NCBI RefSeq assembly: GCF_003369915.1
Contig: NC_046675.1
Coordinates: forward strand, 15,066,001 to 15,130,000
Direction of reading: 5' to 3'
Length of the DNA stretch: 64,000 nt
Source of the DNA: Drosophila miranda
Lineage: Eukaryota > Arthropoda > Insecta > Diptera > Drosophilidae
In this document: positions 62,601-64,000 of the stretch, in pieces
Numbering within the stretch: the stretch's first letter is position 1
How the letters are laid out: each line of letters opens with the position of its first letter
Translations under genes and position numbers: made by a program
The notes under the pieces: model-generated
Told to the model about the DNA's origin: nothing
The model's input: only the letters and a program-made list of their open reading frames with translations
The model's database searches: none

Positions 62601-64000
62601 CTATGGCATTAAAGAACTCTCAGGATAGTTTTTGAGGTTGAAATGGAATTACAGGATTCCATGCATCAAAACTTTTAGCAGATTCATCTCCTGTTCCAAA
62701 GCAGCTCAGGATAGCTGGCAGATCTCTGCATCCTGATCCTTAAATAGCATTCGAGCCATGTCTACAGATTAGCGGTGGGCACATCCATGCTCAATGTACA
62801 TAATACTTGCTTGTCGTGTGCATGATTTTTCTAAAATTTGTTCTTGGAAAGCTCCAGAAATGTCTTCTCACCGCTGATTTACACAGCATCTTAGAAACCT
62901 TCAAACGAACCTCTTAGAATTGTTTCCATTGCCTCTTCAAACCATCAGCTCCCACAACAATTATTCAACAAAAAAAGGACTGCCTGTCAAGTGCGTTTTA
63001 ATTGATTTAAAATGGGTTCTAGCTCTGTTTGTCCAGCAAAAACTTTTCGAGTTTCCAAGCATCCTCAAGATACACAATATCTGGAGACAAATATAATGAA
63101 AAGGCTGTCCTTTTCATGGGGGGGAAAATGCAACAATCAATGATATGCATATCTGCCACAGAAAGTGACCAATCATCTGCCGCTTGTTGCGTCATGCTCC
63201 GTCGTCACATGTTGCTTGCAACGACAATTTATATTGTGCCGAAAACAAAACGAATATTTATCGGTTGAAGATGATCTCAAATCGCCCCAAATTTATGGAA
63301 GCCACTCACAAAATTAATTACTGACAAATGACCCAAGCGTGTGGCAGGCAGTCTGGGCCACTGGGCGTGACGAGGCAAGCCAGAGAAATGGCTTTTCATA
63401 TTGAAAATTCAAAATGGTTTCTCATGCCACAAGTCTGCAAGAGAAGGAGAGAGCCAAGGACTACCACGGTGCCAAACTTTTTGCGGCCAAAAATATGAGA
63501 CGAGGAGGCTGCCCCACCTCCTACTTCCCCCCCTTTTAGATGCTGCCACCGACATCTGTACAAAAATGCAATTTTTGCTTCTCAACTTCTCTGCTGCTTT
63601 TCATAAAATGTGCAACGCAAACCAGCAAAACTTTTCCGGGTTTTTCTTGTTGGAAAATATGATATTTCTTTTTTGAAAGGAAGAGGCACGTTTTGTTCAG
63701 GATCTGGTAATCCTCTCGGGCGGATGCTCCGCCTGTTTTTTGGTTGTATCCCTGCACCCGTGCTCTCTCTTTTTTTTTTCAGTGTATGAAATACTGAATA
63801 ATTCTGAGAGCATCGTTCACTGAATGCAAATCGATGCTGCTGCAGACACACCCAAAAACAAAAGGCAGTCGAGGAAATGGCAGTCTCCACAACATTATTT
63901 ATCCGCTTTCATCGATTTATATGTGAAAGTTTATATATTTTTGATAGAAAATCCCCACTCTGTCATAATGAGAAATAGTGCAAGAGACAGAGAAAAATGA

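Larger units (their letters stand above)
52849..64000. other. Long non-coding stretch to the end of the window
   Basis: No coding exon can be supported. Notable contents: a GAGA/GT-rich stretch followed by CAA-rich sequence at 53230-53400, a CGATA cluster at 54365-54530, CAG-rich DNA at 56580-56860, CA at 57223-57243, a very AT-rich tract at 59340-59600, and TCTAGTTC-like degenerate repeats at 61570-61760. The look is that of large introns or regulatory DNA of a big gene. Confidence 0.5.

Overview
The window is nuclear DNA of a Drosophila species. Support: intron-rich genes with short (50-70 bp) GT-AG introns, AATAAA signals, CGATA/DRE-like promoter motifs, DINE-1 (SGM/ISY-type Helentron) copies, and at least nine genes that read as orthologues of known fly genes. 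From memory, the gene set (Mettl3, Miro, spas, Rox8, Sde2, Atg6, PISD, rhodanese, Hsp68, SMC1) belongs to the 95D-E region of D. melanogaster 3R. I cannot name the species; an obscura-group fly is my best guess, at low confidence. No bacterial-type systems, CRISPR arrays or tRNA/rRNA genes were seen.

Left part (1-25.5 kb) is compact and gene-dense: Mettl3 (+), Miro (-), spastin (+), Rox8 (-), Sde2 (+), Atg6 (-), PISD (+), and a small mitochondrial-type rhodanese (+). Genes alternate in strand, giving divergent promoter pairs (Miro/spas, Rox8/Sde2, Atg6/PISD) and convergent 3' ends (Mettl3/Miro, spas/Rox8, Sde2/Atg6). They are housekeeping or neuronal functions: m6A RNA methylation, mitochondrial transport, microtubule severing, RNA binding, splicing/replication, autophagy and phosphatidylethanolamine synthesis.

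Middle part (25-34.4 kb) is the most interesting. Two intronless Hsp68/Hsp70-family genes stand head to head as an inverted repeat with arms of about 2.46 kb. The coding regions differ at only about six positions. Homology stops abruptly at the stop codons and about 525 bp upstream of the start codons. The 3.4-kb loop holds a DINE-1 fragment and a decayed, rearranged non-LTR retrotransposon. Outside the left arm is the intact rhodanese gene; outside the right arm, at nearly the same spacing and in mirror orientation, is a degenerate rhodanese remnant. I read this as an old inverted duplication of a rhodanese-Hsp68 unit. One rhodanese died, while the Hsp68 arms have been kept near-identical, most simply by gene conversion.

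Right part: SMC1 (+, 11 exons, 1238 aa, with one apparent GC-AG intron) ends at 39.3 kb. From 39.7 to 64 kb there is no convincing long coding region. There are T-rich blocks (possible minus-strand 3'UTR or intron), a possible minus-strand terminal exon at 40.34-40.44 kb, microsatellites, one DINE-1 copy at 52.5 kb and two clusters of CGATA motifs. This stretch looks like the introns or flank of a large regulated gene whose coding exons lie mostly outside the window.
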